Source: Thioclava sp. SK-1
GTDB taxonomy: Bacteria > Pseudomonadota > Alphaproteobacteria > Rhodobacterales > Rhodobacteraceae
Assembly (NCBI RefSeq): GCF_001705665.1
Contig: NZ_MDHA01000025.1
Span: 186,001-250,000 of the forward strand
Reading direction: 5' to 3'
DNA: 64,000 nucleotides
A program made the position numbers and the translations under genes. Under the pieces are notes generated by a model, which saw only the letters and a program-made list of their open reading frames with translations, was not told the DNA's origin and searched no databases. Positions 52,370-62,046 of this stretch are shown piece after piece (position 1 is the stretch's first letter; every line of letters starts with the position of its first letter).

Positions 52370-53172
52370 TAAAACAGGTAATCTGCATCAATTGGGGCAC
52401 GAAATACGGTCCGAAATTCATCAACCGACTATATGCGATGGTGGCACGCAATATCACCCCCCCGTTCAGCTTCACCTGTTTTTGTGACTCGGCTGAAGGT
52501 GTGCGCCCGGAAGTGGATTGCCAGCCCCTGCCCGAAATTCCCGTGGAAATCCCGCAAACCAAAAAAGGTATCTGGCCCAAGGCCCGGTTATGGGGGCCAA
52601 AGCTGGGCAATCTGACGGGCAATGTGCTGTTTCTGGATCTGGATCTGGTCATCACCGGGTCGCTGGATGATTTCTTCACCTATGGCGACCCCGATCAGGT
52701 GATCTTGTCGCGCAATCCGGCACGCCCGTTTGAGCGGCTTGGCCAGACCTCTTGTTTTCGCTTTCCGGTCGGAAAACTGTTACCGATCCAAGAGAAATTC
52801 TGCGCAGACCCAAAAGGGATTGCAGAAGAATATGTTTGGGAACAGCGTTTTGTCACCCGCAATGCGCCCGGCGGCGTAGATCTTTTCCCGCGCGCATGGG
52901 TCCGCCATTTCCGCAACCAATGCGTGCCATTATGGCCGTTGAACTGGGTTAAGGAGCCGCATCTGCCCCGGGATGCGCGGATTGTAATTTTCCCCGGCGG
53001 TTTGCATCCCCAGGTCGCCATTAAAGGCGGCTGGGCCGGGCGTGAAGGATGGACCTTGTCCGAACATGTCGCGCGTCGCGAAGAACGTAGCCCGCTGGAG
53101 GGGTCGCTGTTTCGCTACCTGCGCCATTGGATGAAACCGACCCCATGGGTCGATCAGGTGTGGCGCGAATAA
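52366..53172 (+). CDS. Glycosyltransferase-like protein with DxD motif
   Basis: 268 residues. The strand NVLFLDLDLVITGSLDDFF holds a DxD (Asp-Leu-Asp) typical of GT-A enzymes that bind nucleotide sugars through a metal; the opening CINWGTKYGPKFINRLYAMVARNI and the C-terminal FPGGLHPQV resemble a bacterial GT8-like family. No membrane segment. Substrates unknown. Last of the DUF1285-pseudoisomerase-GT unit. Confidence 0.83.
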   Translation: MIKQVICINWGTKYGPKFINRLYAMVARNITPPFSFTCFCDSAEGVRPEVDCQPLPEIPVEIPQTKKGIWPKARLWGPKLGNLTGNVLFLDLDLVITGSLDDFFTYGDPDQVILSRNPARPFERLGQTSCFRFPVGKLLPIQEKFCADPKGIAEEYVWEQRFVTRNAPGGVDLFPRAWVRHFRNQCVPLWPLNWVKEPHLPRDARIVIFPGGLHPQVAIKGGWAGREGWTLSEHVARREERSPLEGSLFRYLRHWMKPTPWVDQVWRE

Positions 53173-53200
53173 CCGACCCTTTCAGGCCCATAGTGCCTTA

Positions 53201-54121
53201 TTAGGTCGGCGTCACATCCGCGCAGCCCCGCGCGACCGTCTCGGGCTCCAGCGTCGCGTGTGTCAGGCCAAAACGCTCTGACAACATTGCTTTGGCCCGC
53301 GCGATGACGGGTTGAAAGTCCTGTCCGTCTGCCAACACCAGATGCGCCTCAACCGAGCTGCGCTTTTCGTCGATCTGCCACAGATGGACATGATGCACAT
53401 CCAAAACGCCATCAACCCCGGTCAGCGCGGTTTTCAGCATATCCGTGTCGCGCTCTGCCGGGGCGCCCAGCATCAAAATCCGTAAGACGGGTTTCAGATC
53501 CCCGAAGATATGCCACAGGATAAAAACGGAAATCGCGATGGTCAGCAGTGGATCAATCAGCCGCCAATCGAACAAGACAATCACAATGCCGCCGACAATC
53601 ACGGCAACGGATGCGCCTGCATCCGCGAGATTGTGCAAGAAAGCCGCGCGGATGTTCACGCTGTCTTTCGACAGCTTAAAGGTCAACGCGGCAGTGCCCA
53701 GATCAACAATCAGTGCCAGACCCGCCAGCCAGATCACCAATCCACCGGTCACAGAAGGCGGGTCCATCAACCGGCCCACACCTTCGGCCATCAGCCATAT
53801 CGAAATCACGATCAAGGTGACGTAATTGGCGAAAGCCGCCACAACCTCGGCGCGCGACCAGCCAAACGTCATTGTGGTATCACGCCCTTTGCGGGCCAGA
53901 CGCCGCGCCCCAAAGGCAAGGATCAAGGCCGCCGCATCCGAAAAATTATGCACCCCATCGGCCACCAGCGCCATCGACCCGGCAATCACCCCACCGATCA
54001 CCTGCGCCAGCGTCAATACCAGATTTATCACCACCGCGAATGCGACCTGCTTATCACCGGCATCCGGATCAATATGGTGGTGATGATGGTGGTGATGCGC
54101 GTGATCGTGGGGCATGGTCAT
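53201..54121 (-). CDS. Cation diffusion facilitator (zinc exporter)
   Basis: About 306 residues, six membrane helices. The N-terminus has a His-rich metal-binding run (MPHDHAHHHHHHHHID). Metal sites in helices 2 and 5 are DGVHNFSDA and HNLADAGAS, the His/Asp pairs characteristic of zinc-preferring CDF proteins. A C-terminal cytoplasmic metallochaperone-like domain follows. I chose the first ATG of MTMPHDH; the second is possible. Confidence 0.92.
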   Translation of the reverse strand: MTMPHDHAHHHHHHHHIDPDAGDKQVAFAVVINLVLTLAQVIGGVIAGSMALVADGVHNFSDAAALILAFGARRLARKGRDTTMTFGWSRAEVVAAFANYVTLIVISIWLMAEGVGRLMDPPSVTGGLVIWLAGLALIVDLGTAALTFKLSKDSVNIRAAFLHNLADAGASVAVIVGGIVIVLFDWRLIDPLLTIAISVFILWHIFGDLKPVLRILMLGAPAERDTDMLKTALTGVDGVLDVHHVHLWQIDEKRSSVEAHLVLADGQDFQPVIARAKAMLSERFGLTHATLEPETVARGCADVTPT

Positions 54122-54236
54122 CCAATATAAACTATTCACCCAAAGTGGCGGGTTTTGACCACAGGTCAAATCACATCCGCGCAACCTTGGTTCAGGCTTG
54201 GCGCACCGCCCAAGATCACGCGACGGTCGGGCACAT

Positions 54237-57077
54237 TTAATGCGCCTGCGCCCAGCTATCCCCCTGCCCCGCATCCACGGTCAGCGGCACAGAGAGCTGC
54301 ATCGCAGGATGGGCCGCATTTTCCATGATGTCGCGCGCCACTGTGATCAGATCCTCAACCGCGTTTTCATTCACCTCAAAGATCAGTTCATCATGCACCT
54401 GCAACAGCATTGTCGCGGGTAGATGCGCGATGGCCTGCGGCATGCGCACCATCGCCCGGCGGATAATATCGGCGGCCGCCCCCTGAATAGGCGCATTGAT
54501 TGCCGCACGTTTGGCAAAACCCGCACCAGGCCCTTTGGCGTTGATCTCTGGCGTGTTGATCCTCCGCCCAAACAGAGTTTTGACGCAGTTATGTGCCTTG
54601 GCGAAGGCCACCGTATCATCCATATATTGCTTGATGCCGGGGAAACGTTCGAAATATCGATCGATAAATCCCTGTGCCTCACTACGTGGGATGCGCAGGT
54701 TCCGGGCCAGACCAAAGCCAGAGATGCCATAGATCACGCCGAAATTGATCGCCTTTGCCTGACGGCGAATCATCGGATCCATTCCCTCGACCGGGACGTT
54801 GAACATTTCCGATGCGGTCAGCGCGTGAATGTCGATCCCATCTTTAAACGCCTGTTTAAGACTGGGAATATCCGCCACATGTGCCAGAATGCGCAATTCA
54901 ATCTGGCTATAATCAAGGCTGACGATCTTGCGCCCAGGGGCGGCAACGAAAGCCTCGCGGATGCGGCGACCTTCCTCAGACCGTACCGGAATATTTTGCA
55001 AATTCGGATCGGTGGACGCCAAACGCCCGGTGTTCGCCCCTGCGATGGAATAGGAAGTGTGCACGCGCCCCGTATCGGGGTTCACATGCGTTTGCAGGGC
55101 ATCGGTATAAGTCGATTTCAGCTTGGAAATCCCGCGCCAATCCAACACACGTGCGGCCAGTTTTGCGGCCGCCGGATTACGATCTTCGATTGTGGTCACA
55201 TCTTCGAGCACATCGGCACCGGTGGAATAGGCACCCGTCTTGCCTTTCTTGCCGCCTTCCACACCCATCACGTCAAATAGGATCTCTCCCAATTGCTTGG
55301 GCGATCCAACATTGAATTTGCGTCCGGCGATTTCCGCAATCTCATCCTCTAACTGTGCCATTTTTTGCGCAAACGCGTTGGACATGCGCGACAGCACCTG
55401 CGCATCGACGCGCACCCCAGCCATTTCCATATCGGCCAAAACCGGCACAAGCGGACGCTCTTCGGTTTCATATACCGTGGTAACATGGTTTTGGTGAAGC
55501 TGTGGCTTGAACAGCTGCCAAAGGCGCAATGTGATATCGGCATCTTCTGCCGCGTAGCGCGTGGCCTTATCGACAGGCACTTTGTCAAAGGTAATCTGGC
55601 TTTTTCCAGCGCCGATCAGCTCTTTGATCGGGATCGGCTGATGGTTCAGATAGCGGTCTGACAGCAGATCCATCCCATGACCGTGCAGACCGGCATGCAG
55701 CGCATAAGACAGCAACATCGTGTCATCAATCGGCGCTGTGCGGATGCCATGCAGAGCGAATATTTTGAAATCATATTTCATGTTCTGGCCGATCTTCACG
55801 ATCGCAGGATCTTCTAGAACAGGTTTCAACATCGCCAAGGCTTCGTCCCGGCTCATCTGACCGTCGGCCAGACGTGAACCGCCGAACAGATCATCTCCGC
55901 CTTCAGTATGGCCCAGCGGCAAATAGGCCGCCTCGCCCGGGGTGACACAGAGCGAGACACCGACAAGATCGGCACGCATCTCATCAAGGGAGGTTGTCTC
56001 TGTATCCACCGCGACATGGCCTGCAGCACGCGCCCGGTCAAGCCAATCAGACAGGGTCTGCGCATCCCGGATACAGACATAGCTGTCGGGAGAAAATGGA
56101 ACCTCCTCAACGGGGCTTCCCCCCGCTTCGTCGGTTCCGCTGCCGCCCGCAACGATCTTAGGGTCTGGCGCGGGAGGGGGCGTGGCCCCAAAGCGCTCCG
56201 CCACGCGCCGCGTCAAAGACCTGAACTCCATCTGGTTCAAGAAGGCCATCAGCGCGTCCACATCGGGATCGCGCACGGCCAGATCTTCTAATGTGAATGT
56301 CAGCGGTGTCTGAGTATCCAGCGTCACAAGCTGTTTCGACAAGCGGATTTGATCGGCCTTATCAATAAGAGTTTGACGCCGTTTCGGCTGTTTGATTTCG
56401 GATGCACGGGCAAGCAGCGTCTCCAAATCACCATATTCATTGATCAACAGCGCCGCCGTTTTCACGCCAATCCCCGGTGCGCCCGGAATATTATCCACCG
56501 AATCGCCTGCAAGGGCCTGCACATCGATTACCCGATCCGGGCCCACGCCAAATTTCTTTTCGACCTCCTCCGGGCCGATCTGCGCATTTTTCATCGGATC
56601 GAGCATTTCTACACCGCCACCGACCAGCTGCATCAGATCCTTATCGGACGACAAGATCGTGACACGCCCGCCCGCCGCACGCGCCTGGCAGGCGAGGGTC
56701 GCGATGATATCGTCAGCCTCAAAGCCTTCAAGCTCTTTGCAAGCGATGTTAAAAGCGCTTGTCGCCTCCCGCGTGAGCGGCATTTGCGGGCGCAAATCTT
56801 CGGGCATTGCATCGCGGTTGGCTTTGTATAAATCATACAAATCATTGCGGAATGTGTGGCTGCCTTTGTCAAAAATCACGGCCGCATGGGTTGGTGCATC
56901 TGCGCCCTTGGCATTCTCGATATATTTGAAAAGCATGTTGCAAAACCCCGAAACCGCGCCAATCGGCAGGCCGTCTGTCTTGCGCGTCAAAGGCGGCAAC
57001 GCATGATACGCCCGAAAAATATAGGCGGACCCGTCAATCAGATGCAGATGACATCCTTTGCCAAACGTATCATCCAT
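54237..57077 (-). CDS. polA: DNA polymerase I
   Basis: About 946 residues. 5'-3' exonuclease domain (1-300; LHLIDGSAYIFRAYHALPPL, SSDKDLMQLV), an intact 3'-5' proofreading domain (VDTETTSLDE at about 357-366, with the metal Asp and Glu) and the polymerase domain with motif A DYSQIELRILAH, motif B RRQAKAINFGVIYG and motif C QVHDELIFEV. I chose the ATG with GGAGGGG upstream. Works in Okazaki-fragment maturation and excision repair. Confidence 0.97.
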   Translation of the reverse strand: MDDTFGKGCHLHLIDGSAYIFRAYHALPPLTRKTDGLPIGAVSGFCNMLFKYIENAKGADAPTHAAVIFDKGSHTFRNDLYDLYKANRDAMPEDLRPQMPLTREATSAFNIACKELEGFEADDIIATLACQARAAGGRVTILSSDKDLMQLVGGGVEMLDPMKNAQIGPEEVEKKFGVGPDRVIDVQALAGDSVDNIPGAPGIGVKTAALLINEYGDLETLLARASEIKQPKRRQTLIDKADQIRLSKQLVTLDTQTPLTFTLEDLAVRDPDVDALMAFLNQMEFRSLTRRVAERFGATPPPAPDPKIVAGGSGTDEAGGSPVEEVPFSPDSYVCIRDAQTLSDWLDRARAAGHVAVDTETTSLDEMRADLVGVSLCVTPGEAAYLPLGHTEGGDDLFGGSRLADGQMSRDEALAMLKPVLEDPAIVKIGQNMKYDFKIFALHGIRTAPIDDTMLLSYALHAGLHGHGMDLLSDRYLNHQPIPIKELIGAGKSQITFDKVPVDKATRYAAEDADITLRLWQLFKPQLHQNHVTTVYETEERPLVPVLADMEMAGVRVDAQVLSRMSNAFAQKMAQLEDEIAEIAGRKFNVGSPKQLGEILFDVMGVEGGKKGKTGAYSTGADVLEDVTTIEDRNPAAAKLAARVLDWRGISKLKSTYTDALQTHVNPDTGRVHTSYSIAGANTGRLASTDPNLQNIPVRSEEGRRIREAFVAAPGRKIVSLDYSQIELRILAHVADIPSLKQAFKDGIDIHALTASEMFNVPVEGMDPMIRRQAKAINFGVIYGISGFGLARNLRIPRSEAQGFIDRYFERFPGIKQYMDDTVAFAKAHNCVKTLFGRRINTPEINAKGPGAGFAKRAAINAPIQGAAADIIRRAMVRMPQAIAHLPATMLLQVHDELIFEVNENAVEDLITVARDIMENAAHPAMQLSVPLTVDAGQGDSWAQAH

Positions 57078-57239
57078 GCCTGCCCCTCCGTGAAATGAAC
57101 CATGTGAAATGCTCATGCCAGAAAGACGCAGCTTCTGCCAGATGTTGCGGCCTTTGACGACGGCTGGATATGCAGTTTGACGCGACATACCGCCAAAGGG
57201 TGGCACCGCATTATGTCATGGGACACATTCGCAGCGCCA

Positions 57240-57653
57240 TCAGGCAGAACAGGCCGCGCCGACGATCATTTCGTACGTTACAAACGCCAGCAATGTTCCC
57301 CAAGCCGCCGAGACTTCAACCGTCCAGGCCGACCCAAGCTGTGCTGCCAATGTATCGATCAGCACCTCTGACACCATTTGATATTGATGATCTTGCACAC
57401 CATAGCCGCGATGCATCCTGCCCATATCTTGCAAGATCTGGGTCAAACCTTCCAGCTGATCCAGAGACGACAGTGCGATCTGCAACGTTGCGGTCAGCTT
57501 ATCGGCCTGTGCCGATATGGATGCAGGGAACAGCGGCCGCAGCTCTGGGTGGAGCACGAAAAGGCGGGTGTAGAAATCTTCGACCAATTCGGGCCGAGAT
57601 TTAATTACCTGATCGAAGCTGGTGCGCACCAGCATTATCTGTTTGTGATCCAT
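57240..57653 (-). CDS. Single-domain bacterial globin
   Basis: 137 residues from the ATG with AGGAGGTG upstream. Globin fold with the proximal His81 in MGRMHRGYGV, the conserved F-helix segment of Vitreoscilla-type and flavohaemoglobin globin domains, and a Phe at the CD corner. No reductase domain is fused. Likely binds O2 or NO. Lies 162 bp beyond the polA start on the same strand. Confidence 0.87.
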   Translation of the reverse strand: MDHKQIMLVRTSFDQVIKSRPELVEDFYTRLFVLHPELRPLFPASISAQADKLTATLQIALSSLDQLEGLTQILQDMGRMHRGYGVQDHQYQMVSEVLIDTLAAQLGSAWTVEVSAAWGTLLAFVTYEMIVGAACSA

Positions 57654-57727
57654 GTCACCTCCTGCTGTAGGGTCCATGTTTCATTGTAAAACCGGTATGT
57701 TAAAAATCCGCCCTGCGCGCAAAGCAA

Positions 57728-57752
57728 AAGGCGGCCCCCTATAGGACCGCCT
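57728..57752 (-). terminator. Terminator of the CHCC zinc-finger gene
   Basis: AAGGCGG / CCGCCTT stem between the zinc-finger stop and the globin gene, followed on the minus strand by a short T-rich run. Confidence 0.65.
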
Positions 57753-57792
57753 TGCAGATCATCATCCGCAGATTTTCTACCCTATGATAGGA

Positions 57793-58002
57793 TCAGTGAT
57801 CATCGTGCGCATGGGCGCGGTCGATGATGTATTTCTTGTCGCAATACCCACATTCGACATAGCCCGTGTCACGGGGAATATTCAACCAAACCCGTGGGTG
57901 GCCCAACGCCCCTTCGCCGCCATCACAGGCAACTTTCCAGCGGGTCACGGTTTCGGTTTCAGGCGCTTCGGGGGCATCAGGCTTTGACGCGGTGGCAGAC
58001 AT
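57793..58002 (-). CDS. CHCC-type zinc-finger protein
   Basis: 69 residues. Zinc ligands in order: Cys (VACDGG), His (GHPRVWLNI), Cys and Cys (ECGYCDKKY). This is the zf-CHCC domain of the complex I accessory subunit NDUFS6, common as a stand-alone small protein in alphaproteobacteria. Likely a zinc-bound accessory of respiratory complex I. The ATG has GGAG upstream. Confidence 0.9.
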   Translation of the reverse strand: MSATASKPDAPEAPETETVTRWKVACDGGEGALGHPRVWLNIPRDTGYVECGYCDKKYIIDRAHAHDDH

Positions 58003-58084
58003 TGGCGGCTCCACTATATAAAGGGACGCAATAGATGCGCCCGGTGTCTGGGGCACATTCTAGCGAACGGAAGGAAACGAGCAA

Positions 58085-59011
58085 GTGCAACGACAAGCCA
58101 TCGAGATCAAGGGTTTACAAAAACTCTATGCGGGCGCGAAGGGTGAGCCAGACAAGCAGGCGCTGAAGGGAATTGATCTGTCCATACCGGAGGGATCAAT
58201 CTTTGGGCTTCTGGGTCCAAACGGCGCAGGAAAATCCACTATGATCAACATCTTGGCGGGTTTGGTCAACAAAAGCAGCGGACAGGTGACAATCTGGGGC
58301 TTTGATCAGGATATCAATCCGCGCCAATCGCGCGCGGCCATCGGGGTCATGCCGCAGGAAATTAATATGGATCCGTTTTTCACGCCCCGTGCACTGCTGG
58401 ATTTGCAGGCCGGGCTGTATGGGGTGCCCAAAGCCGAACGCTGGACCGATGAGATTCTGGAGCTGGTCGGCTTATCCGACAAGGCAGAATCCTATGCCCG
58501 GCAATTATCGGGCGGCATGAAGCGGCGGCTGTTGCTGGCCAAAGCCCTGGTCCATCGGCCAAAAATTCTGGTGTTGGATGAACCGACAGCAGGGGTCGAC
58601 ATCGGGTTACGCAATATGTTGTGGAAAAACGTCCGACGCCTGAATGATGAAGGCATGACGATTATCCTTACAACGCATTACCTGGAAGAAGCCCAAGAAA
58701 TGTGCGACGAAATTGCCATCATCAACCATGGTGAGATGATCATCCGCGACCGCACCGAAAACCTTCTGGCGCGGATGGATGCGAAAACGCTGGTGATCAC
58801 GCCGGCGGGCAATGCACCCGATGTCACATTGCCCGACGGGGTCAATCTGACGCGCCGCCCCAATGGGCAGCTGGCCTTTGACTATCGCCCCAAACAGGTC
58901 TCGGCAAATGCGATCCTGACAGCGGTGCATAACGCTGGCATCGAGGTCGAAGACGTGGGCACCACCGAGCCAGACCTTGAAGATGTCTTCATGTCCTTGA
59001 CCGAGGAATAA
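58085..59011 (+). CDS. ABC transporter ATP-binding protein (YadG-like)
   Basis: 308 residues, GTG start with AAGGAAA upstream. Walker A GPNGAGKST, signature QLSGGMKRRLLLAKAL, Walker B ILVLDEPTAGVD. Resembles ATPases of ABC-2 exporters (YadGH type), usually paired with a membrane permease. No permease is adjacent: the next gene is a convergent HIT protein. The partner must be encoded elsewhere. Confidence 0.93.
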   Translation: MQRQAIEIKGLQKLYAGAKGEPDKQALKGIDLSIPEGSIFGLLGPNGAGKSTMINILAGLVNKSSGQVTIWGFDQDINPRQSRAAIGVMPQEINMDPFFTPRALLDLQAGLYGVPKAERWTDEILELVGLSDKAESYARQLSGGMKRRLLLAKALVHRPKILVLDEPTAGVDIGLRNMLWKNVRRLNDEGMTIILTTHYLEEAQEMCDEIAIINHGEMIIRDRTENLLARMDAKTLVITPAGNAPDVTLPDGVNLTRRPNGQLAFDYRPKQVSANAILTAVHNAGIEVEDVGTTEPDLEDVFMSLTEE

Positions 59012-59019
59012 TCTGTGCC

Positions 59020-59042
59020 GATGGGGCAGACCCTGCCCCATC
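59020..59042. terminator. Hairpin between the ABC ATPase and HIT genes
   Basis: Nine-base perfect stem GATGGGGCA / TGCCCCATC with a five-base loop. No U-run. Between convergent genes. Confidence 0.6.
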
Positions 59043-59056
59043 ACATGCCGCGAATA

Positions 59057-59440
59057 TTAGTCGGTGGCCTCAACCATTCGGCCTAGTGGCCGGCCAGACA
59101 AAATATGCAGGTGAAAATGCGGCACCTCTTGCACGCCATGTTGGCCCGCATTTGTGATCGCACGGAAGCCCAGTGCCGTGTCATCCGCAGCCGCGCCGAT
59201 CATCTTACAGACCTCGCCTGAAGCGCGGAAAAAATCAGTTAATTCTTCGTCACTTGCAGCCTGACAAAAGTGATCAAAGGTCACATATGGCCCTTTGGGA
59301 ATCACCAGCACATGGTCAGGCGCCTTAGGCGCGATATCGCGAAAGGCCAGCGTATGTTCGGTTTCATACACTGTGGTGTTCGGGATCTCGGCGCGTAGGA
59401 TTTTTGCAAAGATATTTTGGTCATCATAGACATAGGCCAC
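59057..59440 (-). CDS. HIT family protein (HINT-like purine nucleotide hydrolase)
   Basis: 127 residues. The histidine triad HFHLHI in VPHFHLHILSGRPLG is intact, and ILRAEIPNTTVYE is typical of HINT proteins that hydrolyse adenosine phosphoramidates. Cytoplasmic. Follows the GT14 gene at 11 bp on the same strand, so they are probably cotranscribed. Confidence 0.95.
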   Translation of the reverse strand: MAYVYDDQNIFAKILRAEIPNTTVYETEHTLAFRDIAPKAPDHVLVIPKGPYVTFDHFCQAASDEELTDFFRASGEVCKMIGAAADDTALGFRAITNAGQHGVQEVPHFHLHILSGRPLGRMVEATD

Positions 59441-59451
59441 AGGACATCTCC

Positions 59452-61026
59452 TTAATCGGTAAACAGGTAATCCAGCGCGGCAAGGCGCTGCGCCAGCTCT
59501 GGCTCTACATTCAAGAACCCCGCCAACGCCACAGCATTTTCTTCTGCCGAAACGCTTTCGCGCATCCGCCAGAAATGGTCAAACTGCGCATCCATGATGC
59601 GTTCATTTTCAAACTGCAGATCAAAGCGGATCGTAGGCAGAACCTGATTGACCACTTCGATCGGCGTTTGTTCCCCCGCAAGCCCGACCCGTTTTGCATG
59701 TCCGATCAGGTAATCGTCGCTAAATTCACAATCAATATCCAGGATCCTCACCTCTGCCTTATCAGAGGCGAAATCACACAGCAGATCATATCCTGCCGGA
59801 TCAATGCAGATCACCAGATCATCGCGTTGATGATAATCAAACAACATGCGCACCAACGCCCGCCGATGCCGATTTCGCTTTTCAACCGTGCGCTCAATCC
59901 CGCCCAGATCGGGCAAGCCGCCCTCTTCATTAAACAGGTAATCGACGACGGGCAAATCTGTATGCTCTCGCAATTGATCGGCCAATCGTTTGGCAACATG
60001 CCACTTTTTGCAAACCATAACCATCAAGCGCCGGCCCCGGCCAAGGCTTGATTCGGTTTCCCAAAACCGCGGAGCGAATCGATGCCCCTCACGCCCTTTG
60101 CCGGTCAAAAATTTAAACAGCGCGCGCCCTTCGTCAGAAATCGGAAAGGTTACGCCAACTTCCCCCCATAAAAAGCCAAGCCGTGTTTTCAACGCCTTAG
60201 CATCCGGGCTGATTTTTCGGGCAAACAGGTAATCTTGCGCCAGCAGCATATCATGGTGATCATTATAGAACGTCACCGGCATACCGTAATCGGTGAACAT
60301 CAAAAAGGTCTGGGTGCGTGTCCGGATCTCACGTTCAGGCGTGACATGGCGCACGATGGTTTGGAAGAACGTCTCATCCGGGATCCATGTGGTGGAAAAG
60401 AACCGCATCACATCGGGACGCGTGCGGCAAAATTCCAGCACTTTTTCCACCGTATCGCGGCGCAGGCACCACCATTGCGACCCGATCATCATCTCAATAT
60501 CATCTGGCACGCGGCGGGTGATACCCAACCGTTTTTGCCATTCGTAGCTTTGATAAAACAGCCACTTATGCTTGCGCTCATTGAACCAGTGGCGATAAAT
60601 CAGCCGCTCTTCCTTGAACCCGGTCTGAATCCAATCCGAGTTGAAGAAATCAAAGCTTTCAATGTAATCCACGCTGTCGCCGTCCAAGACAGCATGTGCG
60701 TATTCTGCCGTTTTGATCTGCATGCAGTCGCCCGACAACATGTAGAAATGCGACGCGTCTTGGAATGTCGCCACCGCAGCACGAAGCGCTTCCAATGTCG
60801 CGGCCACCAATGACCATTCGCCCCAGCCGCACTTCAACCGCTTTTTGGCGAATGCCACACCGGGATTATCTGCCAGCCCATCGCGCAACAGCTGATAATC
60901 TGCGGGTTTGGCGTTGGCGTCGAAATGGATTGCCACATAATCCCCGGCAGCGGTCAGGCGCTGTGCCTGACGAATGATCGCCTCTGGGTCCTTGTGGGTT
61001 AACAAAATGAATGCAATTCTGGCCAT
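59452..61026 (-). CDS. GT14-type glycosyltransferase with DUF5928 domain
   Basis: 524 residues. The N-terminal half (about 1-280) is a core-2/I-branching-type N-acetylglucosaminyltransferase: IAFILLTHKDPEAIIRQ, FYMLSGDCMQIK, GSQWWCLRR, STTWIPDETFFQT. The C-terminal half (about 310-524) is the DUF5928 region known with this enzyme in Rhodobacterales, perhaps a nucleotide-sugar or acceptor module. No membrane helix. Likely involved in capsule or exopolysaccharide branching; divergent from a sulfotransferase. Confidence 0.88.
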   Translation of the reverse strand: MARIAFILLTHKDPEAIIRQAQRLTAAGDYVAIHFDANAKPADYQLLRDGLADNPGVAFAKKRLKCGWGEWSLVAATLEALRAAVATFQDASHFYMLSGDCMQIKTAEYAHAVLDGDSVDYIESFDFFNSDWIQTGFKEERLIYRHWFNERKHKWLFYQSYEWQKRLGITRRVPDDIEMMIGSQWWCLRRDTVEKVLEFCRTRPDVMRFFSTTWIPDETFFQTIVRHVTPEREIRTRTQTFLMFTDYGMPVTFYNDHHDMLLAQDYLFARKISPDAKALKTRLGFLWGEVGVTFPISDEGRALFKFLTGKGREGHRFAPRFWETESSLGRGRRLMVMVCKKWHVAKRLADQLREHTDLPVVDYLFNEEGGLPDLGGIERTVEKRNRHRRALVRMLFDYHQRDDLVICIDPAGYDLLCDFASDKAEVRILDIDCEFSDDYLIGHAKRVGLAGEQTPIEVVNQVLPTIRFDLQFENERIMDAQFDHFWRMRESVSAEENAVALAGFLNVEPELAQRLAALDYLFTD

Positions 61027-61172
61027 TATCCCGAAACTTTATGTCCAACCTGCCACTATCTTTCCGTGATAACGCCAAGATACGTTGAAAAAACAGAGTT
61101 TCTTTGCTCTTTAGGGCTAATTAACATGCCAGGGTGGCATAAGCGACACCCGGATTATTGGAGGCGGTTCAT

Positions 61173-61991
61173 ATGGGTTTTCCCGGCACTTGGATGACGG
61201 AGAGCGAAAGCGTCGTGTATCGCGTCGTTCCGAAATGTGCCTGCTCGTCGATCGGGCAGATCATGTATTATTCCGATCACGGCGTTTTCTTTGACGGTGA
61301 TATTCACGATGCGACCTCCGGCTTGCACAAATGGTCCTTGCCGCACAGTCAAGGTCCGATTGAACGCAATGTGAAGGGCAACAAATCCTATGCCTTCACC
61401 TGCGTGCGCAATCCCTACGGCCGGATCTTGTCGTCGTTCTTCGATAAAATCGCAGGAATTCAACGCAATGGAAAACGCTACCGCGGCAACCTTGTGCCAC
61501 AGCTGATCCAGAAATACGGTATCGAAGTCGGCTCGCCCGAGGATGATTTCGCCTTCGATCAGGTGAAGTCCTTCCGTCGGTTCTTGCTGTTTGCACGCGA
61601 TACGATCCGTTGGCGTCGCCCGATGGATCCCGATATTCACTGGTCGGCCATGTCGGGCCACATCTCAACCTTCATCGTGAACGGCGGGCGCTATAACAAT
61701 ATTTTCTTCACCGAGAAATTCAACGAAGGCATGCAATCTGTGCTGAATGCCGTTGAGACGCCGGTGAGGATCAGCCTTGATGAAGTGCCGCGCTTTAATG
61801 AATCAGAAGGTCATGGCCCAAAGCGCGCGCATCCAATCAGCGATTATTTTGACGATCTGTCACGCCACCTTGTGTGGGAAATCTACAAAAAGGATTTCCA
61901 GCTGTTCAAATATGATTTCGACAACCCGGACAATAAAATGCCTACGGGTGAGGTCGACCTGGGCGAGGTCCACGCAAAGCTGGGCAACTAA
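61173..61991 (+). CDS. Sulfotransferase family protein
   Basis: 272 residues. The 5'-phosphosulfate loop is VVPKCACSSIGQ and the 3'-phosphate motif is TCVRNPYGRILSSF, both intact. Differs from the 3.1-kb sulfotransferase in length and loop sequence. The ATG has GGAGG upstream. Transcribed divergently from the GT14/DUF5928 gene, suggesting it sulfates the same polysaccharide. Confidence 0.88.
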   Translation: MGFPGTWMTESESVVYRVVPKCACSSIGQIMYYSDHGVFFDGDIHDATSGLHKWSLPHSQGPIERNVKGNKSYAFTCVRNPYGRILSSFFDKIAGIQRNGKRYRGNLVPQLIQKYGIEVGSPEDDFAFDQVKSFRRFLLFARDTIRWRRPMDPDIHWSAMSGHISTFIVNGGRYNNIFFTEKFNEGMQSVLNAVETPVRISLDEVPRFNESEGHGPKRAHPISDYFDDLSRHLVWEIYKKDFQLFKYDFDNPDNKMPTGEVDLGEVHAKLGN

Positions 61992-62014
61992 GCCAGCTTA
62001 TGTTTGATCAAAAG

Positions 62015-62046
62015 ACCGGGCCGCAAACCCTCTCGCAGCCCGGTCC
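62015..62046. terminator. Hairpin after the second sulfotransferase gene
   Basis: Eight-base arms GACCGGGC / GCCCGGTC with a 16-base loop, between convergent genes. No U-run. Confidence 0.5.
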
